A stretch of 64,000 nucleotides of DNA from Arthrobacter bambusae (GCF_030812595.1 NZ_JAUSSZ010000008.1:1-64000), one strand, 5' to 3'; counted from the stretch's first letter, positions 34,944 through 44,472 are shown. Program-made: numbers and translations. Notes: generated from the sequence alone by a model not told the origin.

Positions 34944-36346
34944 AGCTTAAAGACCCTTCGGGGTGAGGAGTCGACGACGTCGACGATGATTTCGTGGGCG
35001 CGGTCTTCGCTGACACGATGCTCCGCGACGAGACGGGCGAGGAAGGACGCCTCGATCCGGCGGGAGGCGTCGTGCCGGGCCGGGATGGAGCAGAACGCGC
35101 GGGTGTCGTCGATGAAGCCCGAGGACCGTGAGAAGCCGGTGGTCTCGGTGACGGCGGAACGGAAGCGGAGCATGGCGTCCGGCGCATCGAGGAACCACCA
35201 GGGAGCGCCTAGGTAGACGGAAGGATAGAACCCTGCCAACGGTGCCAGCTCACGGGAAAACACCGTCTCGTCAAGGGTGAACAGCACCAAATGGAAGTCC
35301 TTGGCAGTGCCGAAGTCCTGCAGCAGGGGCCTGATCGCCTCGGTGTAGTTCACGGCGAAGGGGATGTCGTGTCCCGTGTCGGCGCCGAAGGCTTCGAAGG
35401 TGGGCTGGTGGTGGTTACGGAAGGAACCGGGGTGGATGGTCATGACGAGTCCGTCTTCCACCGACATCCTGGCCATCTGGTACATCATGTGGGCTTCGAA
35501 CGTATCGCGGTCCTCGGCCGAGGCCTTGCCGGCCCGCGCCAACTCGAAGATCCGTTCGGCTTCGGCCTGTTCCAGTTTGAGCGTTGCCGGGGTGCGGACA
35601 CCGTGGTCTGCGGACACCGCGCCATGCTCCACGAAATAACGACGGCGGTTTTCCAGGGCTTTGATGTAGCCGGTGTAGCCGGTAGCGCCGTCGCCTGCGG
35701 TCTCGATGAGCCGCTCGACGTTGGCACTCCACGCCGGGTGGGCGATGTTCAGGTAGGCATCCGGACGGAAGGTCGGCACCACTCGGCCGTTGAAGGACGG
35801 GTCCTCAGCGATTGCCTTGTGGCTGGCCAGGCTGTCGAGGGGATCGTCCGTGGTGGCAAGGACTTCGATGTTGAAGTCCTTGAAGAGCTGACGGGGACGG
35901 AAGTCCGGCTCGACGAGCTTGGCGGCAATGGCGTCGTAGCTGGCGTCGGCAGACATCTCGCCAAGGTCCGCGCCCAGCTGGAACACGGTTTCGAACTGCG
36001 TGCGCAGCCAGTACCCGGAGGCAGTGCCATCGAAAAGTGGCCAGGCCTGGACGAAAGCCCGCCAGATCTCCCGAGATTCGGAGGGGTTGGCGCCTCCCGA
36101 GAGCAGCTTGCCCATGGGGACTCCGCTGGCGTGGATCAGCCGGGTGACGTAGTGGTCCGGGCTGACCAGAAGCGCGGCCGGATCCGGGAACGGGGTGTTG
36201 TGCTCGATGACGGCGGCGTCAACGTGGCCGTGCGGAGAGATGATGGGCAGGTCCTGGACGCGCTCCAGCAGGGAGCGCGCGATGCTGCGCGTCCCGGGAT
36301 CAGCGGGCAGGAGCCGGTCAGGATTGGCTGCAATCGACTGTGACAT
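34940..36346 (-). CDS. uxaC: Glucuronate isomerase
   Basis: First enzyme of hexuronate catabolism: isomerises D-glucuronate to D-fructuronate and D-galacturonate to D-tagaturonate. The 468-residue protein has PIISPHGHVDAAVI near residue 35-48, LATTDDPLDSLASHKAIAED, RPDAYLNI, MTIHPGSFRNHH and the ARRDASRRIEASFLARLV-type C-terminus. It starts the uronate operon. A CAACCGGTTG operator lies 33 bp upstream of the ATG. Confidence 0.94.
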   Translation of the reverse strand: MSQSIAANPDRLLPADPGTRSIARSLLERVQDLPIISPHGHVDAAVIEHNTPFPDPAALLVSPDHYVTRLIHASGVPMGKLLSGGANPSESREIWRAFVQAWPLFDGTASGYWLRTQFETVFQLGADLGEMSADASYDAIAAKLVEPDFRPRQLFKDFNIEVLATTDDPLDSLASHKAIAEDPSFNGRVVPTFRPDAYLNIAHPAWSANVERLIETAGDGATGYTGYIKALENRRRYFVEHGAVSADHGVRTPATLKLEQAEAERIFELARAGKASAEDRDTFEAHMMYQMARMSVEDGLVMTIHPGSFRNHHQPTFEAFGADTGHDIPFAVNYTEAIRPLLQDFGTAKDFHLVLFTLDETVFSRELAPLAGFYPSVYLGAPWWFLDAPDAMLRFRSAVTETTGFSRSSGFIDDTRAFCSIPARHDASRRIEASFLARLVAEHRVSEDRAHEIIVDVVDSSPRRVFKL

Positions 36347-36378
36347 AGGTCAATTTTCGGTCTGGGGAATCAATCTGT

Positions 36379-36388
36379 CAACCGGTTG
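36379..36388. promoter_or_regulatory. LacI-type operator upstream of uxaC
   Basis: TGTCAACCGGTTGCCA, symmetric about CAACCGGTTG at 36379-36388, lies between uxaC and the LacI gene, in the promoter region of uxaC. Confidence 0.65.
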
Positions 36389-36435
36389 CCACGGATTGCC
36401 ATCTCGTTGCAACTCCCTCCGGGGATCGCTTTACG

Positions 36436-37503
36436 CTAAGCGATCAGACGTCCGCTGGAGCCGCGCACCACGAGCTCCGTGTCTACGCGAACCGCCTCCA
36501 CGGGTCCTTCCTGGCCGAGCAACATGTCCAGCAGGAGGGCGGCAGCACGGGAACCGCACTCCCCCAACGGCGACCGCACGGTGGTGAGCGCCGGGGTGGT
36601 GAAGTCTGCCCCGAAGATGTCGTCGAAGCCCACAATGCTGATCTGGTCCGGAACCTGCACGCCGGCGGCCTGAAGCTCCTGCATGAGGCCTATGGCGAGG
36701 AGATCGTTGTAGGTGATCACCGCCGTCGCGCCGCTCGCCAGCACGTCCCGCGCTACCTGGCGGCCGCCGTCGACGGTTGGCTTTGACGATTCCAGGCGGA
36801 CCGCCCCCAACTTGTACCAATCGCACGCGGCTTGGACGCCTTCCCAGCGGCGGCCGGACATCCAGGACTGCGGCGGCCCGGCAACATAGGCGAGCTGTTG
36901 GTGGCCGTTGGCCGCGAGGCTCCGCACGGCCTGGCTAATCCCCTTGTTGACGTCGGGGACCACGCACGGCACTCCCACTATTTCGCGGTTGATCACAACC
37001 ACCGGCTTGTCCGCGGCCAGGGCCCGGATCCGTTCGTCGTCCATCCGGGGACTCGCCAAAATGAGGCCGTCCACCGTACTCAGCATCCTGCGGGCAGCAA
37101 TCAATTCAGTTTCAGGCGACTCCGCAGACTCGGCCAGCACCAGGGTGTAGTTCCGGTCGGACCCCGTGGTTTCCGCGCCACGGATGATGTCGAAGAAGGT
37201 CGGATTAGTGATGTCCGCGACGATCAATCCGATGGTCTGGGTACGGCCGGTGGGAAGGGCACGGGCGAAGGGGTTCACCTGATAGTTCAGCTGCTCGGCG
37301 GCATCCTCGATGATCTTCTGGGTCTTGGCGCTGACCCTGCCCGGTTTGCTGAGCGCCCTCGAAACCGTGGATGGGTTGACACCCGCAAGCCTCGCGATGT
37401 CGTAGATAGTGGGCGAGGACTTCTCCCCGCGTCCACGCTTGGCGGGGGAAGTTGCTGCTCCGGAATTGGTCGCTTCAGTCACGGCTCCATCGTAATCTGG
37501 CAT
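36436..37503 (-). CDS. LacI family transcriptional regulator
   Basis: A 355-residue repressor. HTH and hinge read TIYDIARLAGVNPSTVSRAL and TQKIIEDAAEQLNYQVNPFAR; the sugar-binding core contains IGLIVADITNPTFFDIIRGAE and SIVGFDDIFGADFTTPALTTV. The ATG at 37503 is used; a GTG nine codons downstream (VTEATNSG) is possible. Its own upstream region has the half-site GGTTGCCA (37522-37529), and full palindromes flank uxaC and manD. It is thus the likely hexuronate-pathway repressor; the inducer is unknown. Confidence 0.9.
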   Translation of the reverse strand: MPDYDGAVTEATNSGAATSPAKRGRGEKSSPTIYDIARLAGVNPSTVSRALSKPGRVSAKTQKIIEDAAEQLNYQVNPFARALPTGRTQTIGLIVADITNPTFFDIIRGAETTGSDRNYTLVLAESAESPETELIAARRMLSTVDGLILASPRMDDERIRALAADKPVVVINREIVGVPCVVPDVNKGISQAVRSLAANGHQQLAYVAGPPQSWMSGRRWEGVQAACDWYKLGAVRLESSKPTVDGGRQVARDVLASGATAVITYNDLLAIGLMQELQAAGVQVPDQISIVGFDDIFGADFTTPALTTVRSPLGECGSRAAALLLDMLLGQEGPVEAVRVDTELVVRGSSGRLIA

Positions 37504-37537
37504 GGCAACAAAAAGCAGGACGGTTGCCAAAACAGCC

Positions 37538-37567
37538 GCCGGGCGCCGCCCTGCTGGAGCGCCCGGC
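37538..37567 (-). terminator. Terminator of the Gfo/Idh/MocA gene
   Basis: GCCGGGCGC at 37538-37546 pairs with 37559-37567 across a 12-nt loop. On the minus strand it is followed by GGCTGTTTTGG. It lies 18 bp past the stop of the dehydrogenase gene. Confidence 0.65.
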
Positions 37568-37584
37568 TTGAGTGCCCCCGCCAG

Positions 37585-38751
37585 CTAGGCGCGTTCGGGG
37601 AACTTGCCTTCTTCGCTGATGCGCTTGTTGAGCTCGCGCATGTACTCATCCTCGTCAAAGTCCAGGGAGACTTCCCTCCCGGTCCAACTCGACAGGTGGA
37701 TGGCGTTGGCCAGGCGGACGCCTTGGATCCCGTCCGAACCGGGCGCCAACAATGGAGTGCCGTCCAGGATGTTGGCCGCGAAGTTCTCCAGCACGCCTGC
37801 GTGCTGTCCGCCCCAGGCCGACTCGAACTCGATCACCTCGGTGGTGTAGTAGTCCTGCGCCTTCAACTCGCCCATGAAGAGCTTGCGGACATCCTCCATG
37901 TCCATGCCGTCACTGAGTTCGCGCTCGGGCTTGACCAGGCGAGTGACCGTTGCCGTCTTGCTGTTTTCCACCACGATCTTGCCCTGATCGCCCAGGATCT
38001 CGAAGCGGTCCGTGCCTACGAGGTCGTGGGTGGCCGTGACGAAGACGCCGGTGGCGCCGTCGCCGTAGTCCACGACGGCGGTGACCTCGTCTTCGACGGC
38101 GATGTCACGGCGGAAACCGTACGCCACCTTGGAGTAGACGGACTTCGGCACGCCGCAGATCCACTGCCACAGGTCGAGCTGGTGGGGTGCCTGGTTGACC
38201 AGGACGCCGCCGCCTTCCCCGCCCCACGTGGCACGCCATTCGCTGGAGTTGTAGTAGCCCTGCGGACGCCACCAGTTGGTGATGATCCAGTTGGTGCGGC
38301 GGATGGCCCCGATCTCGCCGTTGTCGACGATCTCCTTGAGCTTCTTGTACAGCGGATTGTTGCGCTGGTTGAACATGATGCCGAAGGACAGCTCCGGCTT
38401 GGACGCCGCGAACTCGTTCAGCTCCTTGACCTGCTTGGTGTACACCCCTGCAGGCTTCTCCACGAGGGCGTGGATGTTGCGCTTGAGCGATTCGATACCC
38501 ATTTCCGGATGCAGGTAGTGCGGCACGCAGGTCACGATCGCGTCGACGTCGCCGCTGTCAAGCATGGCGAGGTAGTCGTCATAGAAAGGCGCATCGGGGT
38601 ACAGGGAAGCTGCCAATTCCTTCTTTGCAGGATCGGTGTCGCAGATAGCGCCGATCACCATGTTCGGGACCATGCCTTCAGTGATGAACTTGGCGTACGT
38701 GCCGCCCTGTTGGCCCAGGCCGATGATGCCAAGGCGTACTTTCTTGCTCAT
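37585..38751 (-). CDS. Gfo/Idh/MocA family oxidoreductase
   Basis: NAD(P)-dependent sugar or sugar-acid dehydrogenase of 388 residues. The Rossmann part opens RLGIIGLGQQGGTYAKF, and the EKP motif is in IHALVEKPAGVYTKQ. The central domain has GGEGGGVLVNQAPHQLDLWQW with the catalytic-type His-x3-Asp spacing. The substrate is not readable from sequence. It lies between a second family member and the LacI gene on the same strand and has its own terminator. Confidence 0.9.
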   Translation of the reverse strand: MSKKVRLGIIGLGQQGGTYAKFITEGMVPNMVIGAICDTDPAKKELAASLYPDAPFYDDYLAMLDSGDVDAIVTCVPHYLHPEMGIESLKRNIHALVEKPAGVYTKQVKELNEFAASKPELSFGIMFNQRNNPLYKKLKEIVDNGEIGAIRRTNWIITNWWRPQGYYNSSEWRATWGGEGGGVLVNQAPHQLDLWQWICGVPKSVYSKVAYGFRRDIAVEDEVTAVVDYGDGATGVFVTATHDLVGTDRFEILGDQGKIVVENSKTATVTRLVKPERELSDGMDMEDVRKLFMGELKAQDYYTTEVIEFESAWGGQHAGVLENFAANILDGTPLLAPGSDGIQGVRLANAIHLSSWTGREVSLDFDEDEYMRELNKRISEEGKFPERA

Positions 38752-38824
38752 GAGTGGAACTTTCGTTGTGAATGGAATTAGTAGAGGTCTGCGTGGTTCT
38801 TCAACTCAGCCATGAAGCCCATGG

Positions 38825-39832
38825 TTAGCCCACCTGCCCGGAAATCTCCGGGTAGCTCTGGGCATAGATCTCCTTGACGATCCTGAGCGACTTTTCGGCT
38901 TCGGCAGGGCTGATCCAGAACGGATCGGGATCCCCGAGCTTGGCGTAGAAGTCCTTGATGAGGAGTTCGTGGGATACACCCCAGTACGCCCGGCCGCCCG
39001 ATTCCAAGGCACGTTCCGGGACAGTTTCCACAGTGCCGTCGGCGTAGCTGACAACAAGGTCGCCCCGGAGGCTGAGGGTGGCGTTTTCGGTGACGATGTC
39101 CAGCGTCACCGGTGCGTTGGTTGCGTTGGCGAGGGTGGCATAGAAGACGCTGGTGGCACCATTGGCGTGCCCGGCAATGAATTCCGCCGTGTCCTCCACC
39201 TCGATCACGCCGCCCAGCGAGCGCGTGGCAGCGTGGCCTTCCACTTTGGTCACGTCACCTACCAGCCACTGGAGCAGGTCCACCGTGTGGATGGCCTGGT
39301 TCATCATGAGGCCGCCGCCACCTTCAGCCCAGGTTCCGCGCCACGGCCTGTCCTGGTAGTACTCGGCCGTCCGGTGCCACATCACGGTTGCCGAGGCGCC
39401 CAGAACCTGACCCAGCCCGCCGTCGTCGAGCAGTCTCCGCATGGCTTGGGACGTCGCGTTGTAGCGGTTCTGGAAACATACGGCGATCTTCGCCGCGCTC
39501 CGTTCGGCCGCCTCGACCAGCCGGCGACCCTCTTCGAGGGTGTGGGCGAGCGGCTTCTCGACAATCACGCTGACGCCGCGCTCGAGGCAGTCCGCGGCCA
39601 GGGAAGCATGCAGGTGGTGCGGAGTGCAGATATGCACGACGTCGGGCCTCACCGCGGCGAGCATCTCCAAGTAGTCCTCGTACCCCGCCACGCCGTGTGC
39701 TGCCGTTGCCGCCTGGAGGCGTCCGGCGTCGGTGTCGCAAACTCCTACGAGTTCAACATCGTCCGTCTTGGCGATTGCGCCGAAGTGCACGCTGGATACA
39801 TCGCCGCAACCAATGACTGCCGCTGTAGGCAT
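38825..39832 (-). CDS. Gfo/Idh/MocA family oxidoreductase
   Basis: A second family member, 335 residues. It begins AAVIGCGDVSSVHFGAI, has VSVIVEKPLAHTLEEG and the GGGLMMNQAIHTVDLLQWL substrate-site block. GGAGCAGGA precedes the ATG. It is 73 bp upstream of the other dehydrogenase and likely co-transcribed. A large LacI-type inverted repeat lies 174 bp upstream, placing both genes in the same putative regulon. Confidence 0.9.
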   Translation of the reverse strand: MPTAAVIGCGDVSSVHFGAIAKTDDVELVGVCDTDAGRLQAATAAHGVAGYEDYLEMLAAVRPDVVHICTPHHLHASLAADCLERGVSVIVEKPLAHTLEEGRRLVEAAERSAAKIAVCFQNRYNATSQAMRRLLDDGGLGQVLGASATVMWHRTAEYYQDRPWRGTWAEGGGGLMMNQAIHTVDLLQWLVGDVTKVEGHAATRSLGGVIEVEDTAEFIAGHANGATSVFYATLANATNAPVTLDIVTENATLSLRGDLVVSYADGTVETVPERALESGGRAYWGVSHELLIKDFYAKLGDPDPFWISPAEAEKSLRIVKEIYAQSYPEISGQVG

Positions 39833-40005
39833 TCCTGCTCCCTCGAAAGATGTTTTTCTTTGAACCTACAAGCCCTCAGGCGAGGGCAACACCGTTCTTG
39901 GTTGCCCGTACCGCAAAGCCGCGCGCCGCAGAGCTGAGTTCGCTCCGCCATTGTTCACGGACATCCGTTCGCCTTGAGTCTAAGCCAGTCGCGATCCTGC
40001 TGACA

Positions 40006-40032
40006 ACCGATTGCCAAATATTGGCAATCGGT
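40006..40032. promoter_or_regulatory. Extended LacI-type inverted repeat
   Basis: ACCGATTGCCAA at 40006-40017 is mirrored perfectly at 40021-40032 with a 3-bp spacer. Each arm resembles half of the CAACCGGTTGCC operators near uxaC and manD. It lies upstream of the dehydrogenase pair. Confidence 0.55.
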
Positions 40033-40099
40033 AAGGGCGCGCCAGTCAAGCAAAGGAGCCGAAATGCGAAGCGCCTGGATCGCGCCGGCTCGGCCCCCG

Positions 40100-41563
40100 T
40101 CAGGCCCGCACTTCCTCCGCCTGGGCGGTAATCGGGGCCGCTACGTCTTCGAGCGACCGTCCTGCGGCCTCGACTCCGAACACGATCTCGACGATCCCGG
40201 CAGCAATCATCAGCACGGCGCCGATGACATAGCCGAAGGCCACAGCCCCGATTCCTTGTTCAACGAATCGGCCGAACAGTATGGGGCCGATGATGCCGCC
40301 CAACCCAGTGCCCACGGCATAGAAGAAGGCAATGGCCATAGCCCTCGTCTCCATGGGGAAGATTTCGCTCACCGTCAGATAGGCGGAACTGGCGCCTGCG
40401 GAAGCGAAGAAGAAGATGACCATCCAGCAGGCGGTGAGCCAGAAAGCATCAAGCGCTCCGCTGGAGAAGGCGAATGCCGTGAGGGCCAGCAGGACGCCGG
40501 ACGCGATGTAGGTGCCGGCGATCATGGTGCGGCGCCCGACGCTGTCGAAGAAGCGGCCCAGGACAAGCGGGCCCAGGAAATTCCCGACGGCGATCGGAAC
40601 CAGCGTCCATGGGGCGACGTCGCTGGAAACGTTCAGCAGCTTTGTCAGCACGAGCGCGTAGGTGAAGAAGACCGCGTTATAGAGGAACGCCTGGCCAACG
40701 AACAGTGACAGGCCCAGTACGACCCGCTTCGGATAGCGCTGGAGCGCTGTCTTGATGATGACGCCGAAGCCGATCGACTTGCGCTGCCGCACCTTGAGCG
40801 TCTCGTGGACCTCGGACAGCTTCTCACCCGTGGCCTCCTCCACGTCGTCCTCGATGCCGCGGACAAGCTGATCCGCCTCTTCGTCCCGGCCGTGGATGAA
40901 CATCCAGCGGGGAGATTCAGGCACGTTTCGCCGCACAAGCAGGATCAGCAGGCCAAGAAACGCCCCCAGGCCGAACGCGAGGCGCCACCCGATGCCGGGT
41001 GCGAAGAAGCTGGGATTGAGCAGCAGCACGGAGAGCGACGCGCCGAATGCGGTTCCTAGCCAGAACGAGCCATTGATGGCCAAATCCACGAGGCCACGAC
41101 GTGCGGCCGGGATGAGCTCGTCTATTGCGGAATTGATCGCCGCATATTCCCCGCCAATACCCGCGCCGGTGAAGAACCGGCAAATGAAGAACCACATCGG
41201 ATTGAGGGAGAACGCAGTGGCCACGGTGGCAAGCAGATACAGGCCGAGGGTGAGCAAAAAGAGCTTCTTCCGCCCGAACCTATCCGTGAGATGGCCGAAA
41301 ACGAGTGCCCCAACGCAAGCGCCGGCTACATAGACAGCGGCCGCCAATCCAATGTCCGCCGTGGACATGCCGAGACCGCCGTTCGGCTGGGTGAGGCTGT
41401 CGCCAATCGCCCCGACGATCGTGACTTCCAGTCCGTCCAGGATCCAGACGGTACCGAGACCGATGACGACCATCCAATGCCATCTGGACCACGGTAGGCG
41501 ATCCATGCGGCCGGGGATGTTGGTTTCGATGATGTCGCTTCTTGCGTCTGAAGTTGCTGACAT
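40100..41563 (-). CDS. MFS transporter, metabolite/sugar porter type
   Basis: Twelve-helix symporter of 487 residues. It has GTVWILDGLEVTIVG in helix 1, GHLTDRFGRKKLFLLTLGLY, GIGGEYAAINSAIDELIPAARRG and the second-half FDSVGRRTMIAGTYIASG loop, typical of the sugar/aromatic-acid porter clade. GGAGGG lies 4 nt before the ATG at 41563; the open frame upstream is not membrane-like. With uronate enzymes downstream, a hexuronate or related acid is a reasonable cargo, by inference. It diverges from gntK. Confidence 0.87.
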   Translation of the reverse strand: MSATSDARSDIIETNIPGRMDRLPWSRWHWMVVIGLGTVWILDGLEVTIVGAIGDSLTQPNGGLGMSTADIGLAAAVYVAGACVGALVFGHLTDRFGRKKLFLLTLGLYLLATVATAFSLNPMWFFICRFFTGAGIGGEYAAINSAIDELIPAARRGLVDLAINGSFWLGTAFGASLSVLLLNPSFFAPGIGWRLAFGLGAFLGLLILLVRRNVPESPRWMFIHGRDEEADQLVRGIEDDVEEATGEKLSEVHETLKVRQRKSIGFGVIIKTALQRYPKRVVLGLSLFVGQAFLYNAVFFTYALVLTKLLNVSSDVAPWTLVPIAVGNFLGPLVLGRFFDSVGRRTMIAGTYIASGVLLALTAFAFSSGALDAFWLTACWMVIFFFASAGASSAYLTVSEIFPMETRAMAIAFFYAVGTGLGGIIGPILFGRFVEQGIGAVAFGYVIGAVLMIAAGIVEIVFGVEAAGRSLEDVAAPITAQAEEVRA

Positions 41564-41755
41564 GACCCTCCTCGTTGAATAGATCATCAGTATGCTTCCC
41601 ATCTGCGGGTGAAGGAAGCATTTCCAGCCTTGGCCTGCGGTTTCCTCGCGGTACTCCGTGCTCGTCGGCTGGTGGCGACGGCACTGCAGCGAGACAAGTT
41701 CCCCCGGGAAATCTGCCGCCATTCGCTCTGGCACTGAAGCTCAGGTGCTGCCAAG

Positions 41756-42322
41756 ATGGGCACCATGGACCCACTTGACAAGACGACGTCAGTCCTGCCG
41801 GAACCGGTTGTGCTTGTTGTCATGGGCGTTTCCGGCTCCGGCAAGTCCACGGTGGGCGCCCTCCTTGCGGGGCGGCTTGGCTGGGCATTCGAAGAGGGCG
41901 ATGCCTTGCATCCCCAATCAAACATCGACAAGATGGCAGCGGGACATCCACTCACGGACGAGGACAGATATCCCTGGTTGGAGAAGGTTGCCGAATGGGT
42001 CGAGCAGACGCTGGATCATGGCGAAAACGGCGTCATTACGTGTTCGGCGCTCAAACGGTCTTACCGAAACATCATTAGTCGCCGGGGTTCGGGTGTCGTC
42101 TTCGTTTTTCTCTCGGGGACCCCGGAGACCATCAGCGCACGGCTGGCCGAACGCCACGGCCATTTCATGCCCGCCAGCATGTTGGGGAGTCAGTTCGCGG
42201 ACCTTGAGGAACTGTCCCCGGATGAGCCCGGAATCCGTCTCGACGTTGGTCCGGCTCCAAGCGTGATTGCCCAACAAATCATGGACAAGTTCGGCCTGCG
42301 GCCGAGCGGAACAGGACGATAA
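41756..42322 (+). CDS. gntK: Gluconokinase
   Basis: Phosphorylates D-gluconate to 6-phosphogluconate. The 188-residue protein shows P-loop VVMGVSGSGKSTVGALLA, the gluconate loop EEGDALHPQSNIDKMAAGHPLTD (in two parts), TCSALKRSYRNII and GHFMPASMLGSQFADLE. The ATG at 41756 is used; another ATG three codons later is possible. gntP follows after 2 bp, so kinase and permease form an operon. Confidence 0.93.
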   Translation: MGTMDPLDKTTSVLPEPVVLVVMGVSGSGKSTVGALLAGRLGWAFEEGDALHPQSNIDKMAAGHPLTDEDRYPWLEKVAEWVEQTLDHGENGVITCSALKRSYRNIISRRGSGVVFVFLSGTPETISARLAERHGHFMPASMLGSQFADLEELSPDEPGIRLDVGPAPSVIAQQIMDKFGLRPSGTGR

Positions 42323-42324
42323 CC

Positions 42325-43836
42325 ATGAACGGAATCTCCATCCTCGGCAGGCCCCTCGCCCGGCTCGCCACCGACGCAACCACGGACGCGATGCATCAAC
42401 CGTGGACCGGCCACGACACCCAAGTGCTTGTAGTGGCAGCCATCGGCATCGCGATAGTCGTCCTGCTGATCGTCTGGGCAAAGATGCACGCTTTCCTGGC
42501 CCTGAGCATCGGCGCCCTTTTCGTGGGCATCGCCTCGGGCATCGCCCTGGACAAAGTGACCACGTCCTACGAGACCGGCGTCGGCGGCGTATTGGGCTAT
42601 GTCGGCGTGCTGATTGCGTTGGGAGCCATGCTGGGCAAGCTGTTGGCTGATTCCGGCGGTGCGGACAAGATCGTGGACACTCTTCTGCATGGCCGGCCCG
42701 CAACGCTGCCGTGGAAGATGGCGCTCATCGCCGGCATCATCGGCATCCCCATGTTTTTCGAGATCGGGCTCGTACTCCTGATACCCGTCGTGATGCTGGC
42801 CGTACACCGTTCCAAGGGCCCGGCGATGCGCCTTGGCATTCCGGCCCTGGCCGGCTTGTCGGTGCTCCACGGTTTCATCCCGCCGCACCCAGGCCCACTG
42901 GCCGCGATCGGGATCCTGCACGCCAATGTTGGTGTGACTCTCGCCTTTGGCCTGCTTATCGCCATTCCAACGGTCATCATCGCCGGTCCCCTCTTTGGCC
43001 GTCTCGCTGCACGCATGGTGCCGATCGGGGCCGCGGGCGCCGGTTTGGCCGTCACCGTCGGAGCCGGCGAGAATGTCGAGGCGGCCAGGTCGCAAGGCCC
43101 CGGCGCAAAAGCCGCGAGTTCCAGGGGCGATGCGCCAGCAGCCAGGGCACAGGATCCGCAAGCCACGCGCAGCCCGTCCTTTGCCTGGACCTTGGTGACC
43201 CTGCTGTCGCCGTTGGTGCTCATGCTGATAAAAGCCGCGGCAGACATTTGGATGGACAAGAGTGCCCCGCTGCGGCCCTTGCTGGACTACATCGGTGATC
43301 CGGTCTTTGCGCTGCTTGTGGCCGTGCTTCTGGCTATGGTGACCTTCGGTACACGGGTGGGCTTCTCCGCATCCACCCTGACGAAGAAGATCGGCGAGAG
43401 CCTGTTGCCGATTGTCGGGGTCATGCTCATCGTCGGGGCGGGTGGCGGCTTCAAGCAGGTGCTCGTCGACGGCGGTACCGGAAACGCGATCGCCAAGATC
43501 GCTGTAGCTGCCAGCCTGTCGGCCCTGGTACTGGGGTGGATCATCGCAGTCCTGATCCGGCTCGCCACCGGCTCGGCGACCGTTGCCACGGTAACGGCCG
43601 CCGGAATCATCGCGCCCTTGGCTACCGGCCTGTCGCCGGCCCAGGTAGCGCTGGTTGTCCTCGCCATCGGTGCCGGCTCGCTGTTCTTCTCCCATGTCAA
43701 TGATGCCGGCTTCTGGCTGGTCAAAGAATATTTCGGGCTGACAGTGGGGCAAACCATCAAAACCTGGTCCGTCATGGAGACCGTAATTTCCCTCGTGGGA
43801 TTTGGATTCACGCTGCTGCTCTCCGTTTTCGTCTGA
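42325..43836 (+). CDS. gntP: Gluconate:H+ symporter, GntP family
   Basis: Inner-membrane gluconate permease of 503 residues with about 12-14 helices. GntP-type stretches are SIGALFVGIASGI, GGADKIVDTLLHGRPATLPWKM, HGFIPPHPGPLAAIG and the closing HVNDAGFWLVKEYFGLTVGQT. An Ala/Gly/Arg-rich cytoplasmic loop (about residues 245-290) is longer than usual. Coupled to gntK. Confidence 0.94.
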   Translation: MNGISILGRPLARLATDATTDAMHQPWTGHDTQVLVVAAIGIAIVVLLIVWAKMHAFLALSIGALFVGIASGIALDKVTTSYETGVGGVLGYVGVLIALGAMLGKLLADSGGADKIVDTLLHGRPATLPWKMALIAGIIGIPMFFEIGLVLLIPVVMLAVHRSKGPAMRLGIPALAGLSVLHGFIPPHPGPLAAIGILHANVGVTLAFGLLIAIPTVIIAGPLFGRLAARMVPIGAAGAGLAVTVGAGENVEAARSQGPGAKAASSRGDAPAARAQDPQATRSPSFAWTLVTLLSPLVLMLIKAAADIWMDKSAPLRPLLDYIGDPVFALLVAVLLAMVTFGTRVGFSASTLTKKIGESLLPIVGVMLIVGAGGGFKQVLVDGGTGNAIAKIAVAASLSALVLGWIIAVLIRLATGSATVATVTAAGIIAPLATGLSPAQVALVVLAIGAGSLFFSHVNDAGFWLVKEYFGLTVGQTIKTWSVMETVISLVGFGFTLLLSVFV

Positions 43837-43859
43837 GCAGATGCCTGCAAGGTTCGGGC

Positions 43860-44270
43860 ATGGCGTCCGGCGGTCCGGGCCGGGCGCTGCTGATCGGTTT
43901 CGGGAACGAAATCCTCCTTTCCGTCCGGGTGGGCGAGCTCACCACAGGTCCGGGGGAATTCCTGTTGGGCTTTACGGCTGGCGACATCTTGACGATCGGA
44001 ACCATACGCTGCCTGGGCATCCGGTTCCGTGGTGGAAGGGTGACGGGATCGTTCGACGCGCTCCATGCATCCCCTTCCGGGTTGTTCAGCGCGTCGAACG
44101 GGCGTACGGACGGTTCGCCGGATGCAACCTTCGTGCTCGGTGAAGCCGTTTCGGCGTTCTTCCCGCTCCCAGGACCCACGGAATCGGATGTAGATCGGCT
44201 ATATCCGTTCACGGTACGTGACGGCAGGCTGGCGGGCCGAAGCCCTGCGTTCGCCCGCCTGGGGGTCTGA
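43860..44270 (+). CDS. Hypothetical protein
   Basis: A 136-residue reading frame with GC-rich third positions. It has a hydrophobic start (GRALLIGFGNEILLSVRVG) and a beta-like, Gly-rich rest (FTAGDILTIGTIRCLGIRFRGG). I do not recognise it. It starts 23 bp after gntP. A reading frame on the other strand covers the same DNA but is Arg/Ser/Pro-rich and looks like a shadow. Confidence 0.45.
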   Translation: MASGGPGRALLIGFGNEILLSVRVGELTTGPGEFLLGFTAGDILTIGTIRCLGIRFRGGRVTGSFDALHASPSGLFSASNGRTDGSPDATFVLGEAVSAFFPLPGPTESDVDRLYPFTVRDGRLAGRSPAFARLGV

Positions 44271-44393
44271 GGATCCGCCATGACTTGAGTTGTGAACTGG
44301 ACTCCCTCACGCGGCGGACGATGGGAGCCACGCCATTGTCGCGACAGTTCGCGAACTTCTCCGGCCATTTCGCGGGAGGGGGTTACGCTCAGC

Positions 44394-44411
44394 TAGTAAG
44401 CATGCTTACTA
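44394..44411. promoter_or_regulatory. Palindromic operator, copy 2
   Basis: TAGTAAGCATGCTTACTA is a perfect 18-bp palindrome, 61 bp upstream of the ATG of the envelope-stress cluster at 44473. Its right end reads TTACTAT, which could overlap a -10 element. Confidence 0.7.
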
Positions 44412-44472
44412 TCTTAACTGCCAGTATTTCTGGTTCTTGATCCGCAGCCGACCTTCTTGAAAGAGAGCGAAG

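Noticed and set aside
38778-38822. 14-codon frame MGFMAELKNHADLY between the two dehydrogenase genes
   Set aside because: It starts right after the stop of one gene and could be the tail of a deleted gene, but it is too short to assign.
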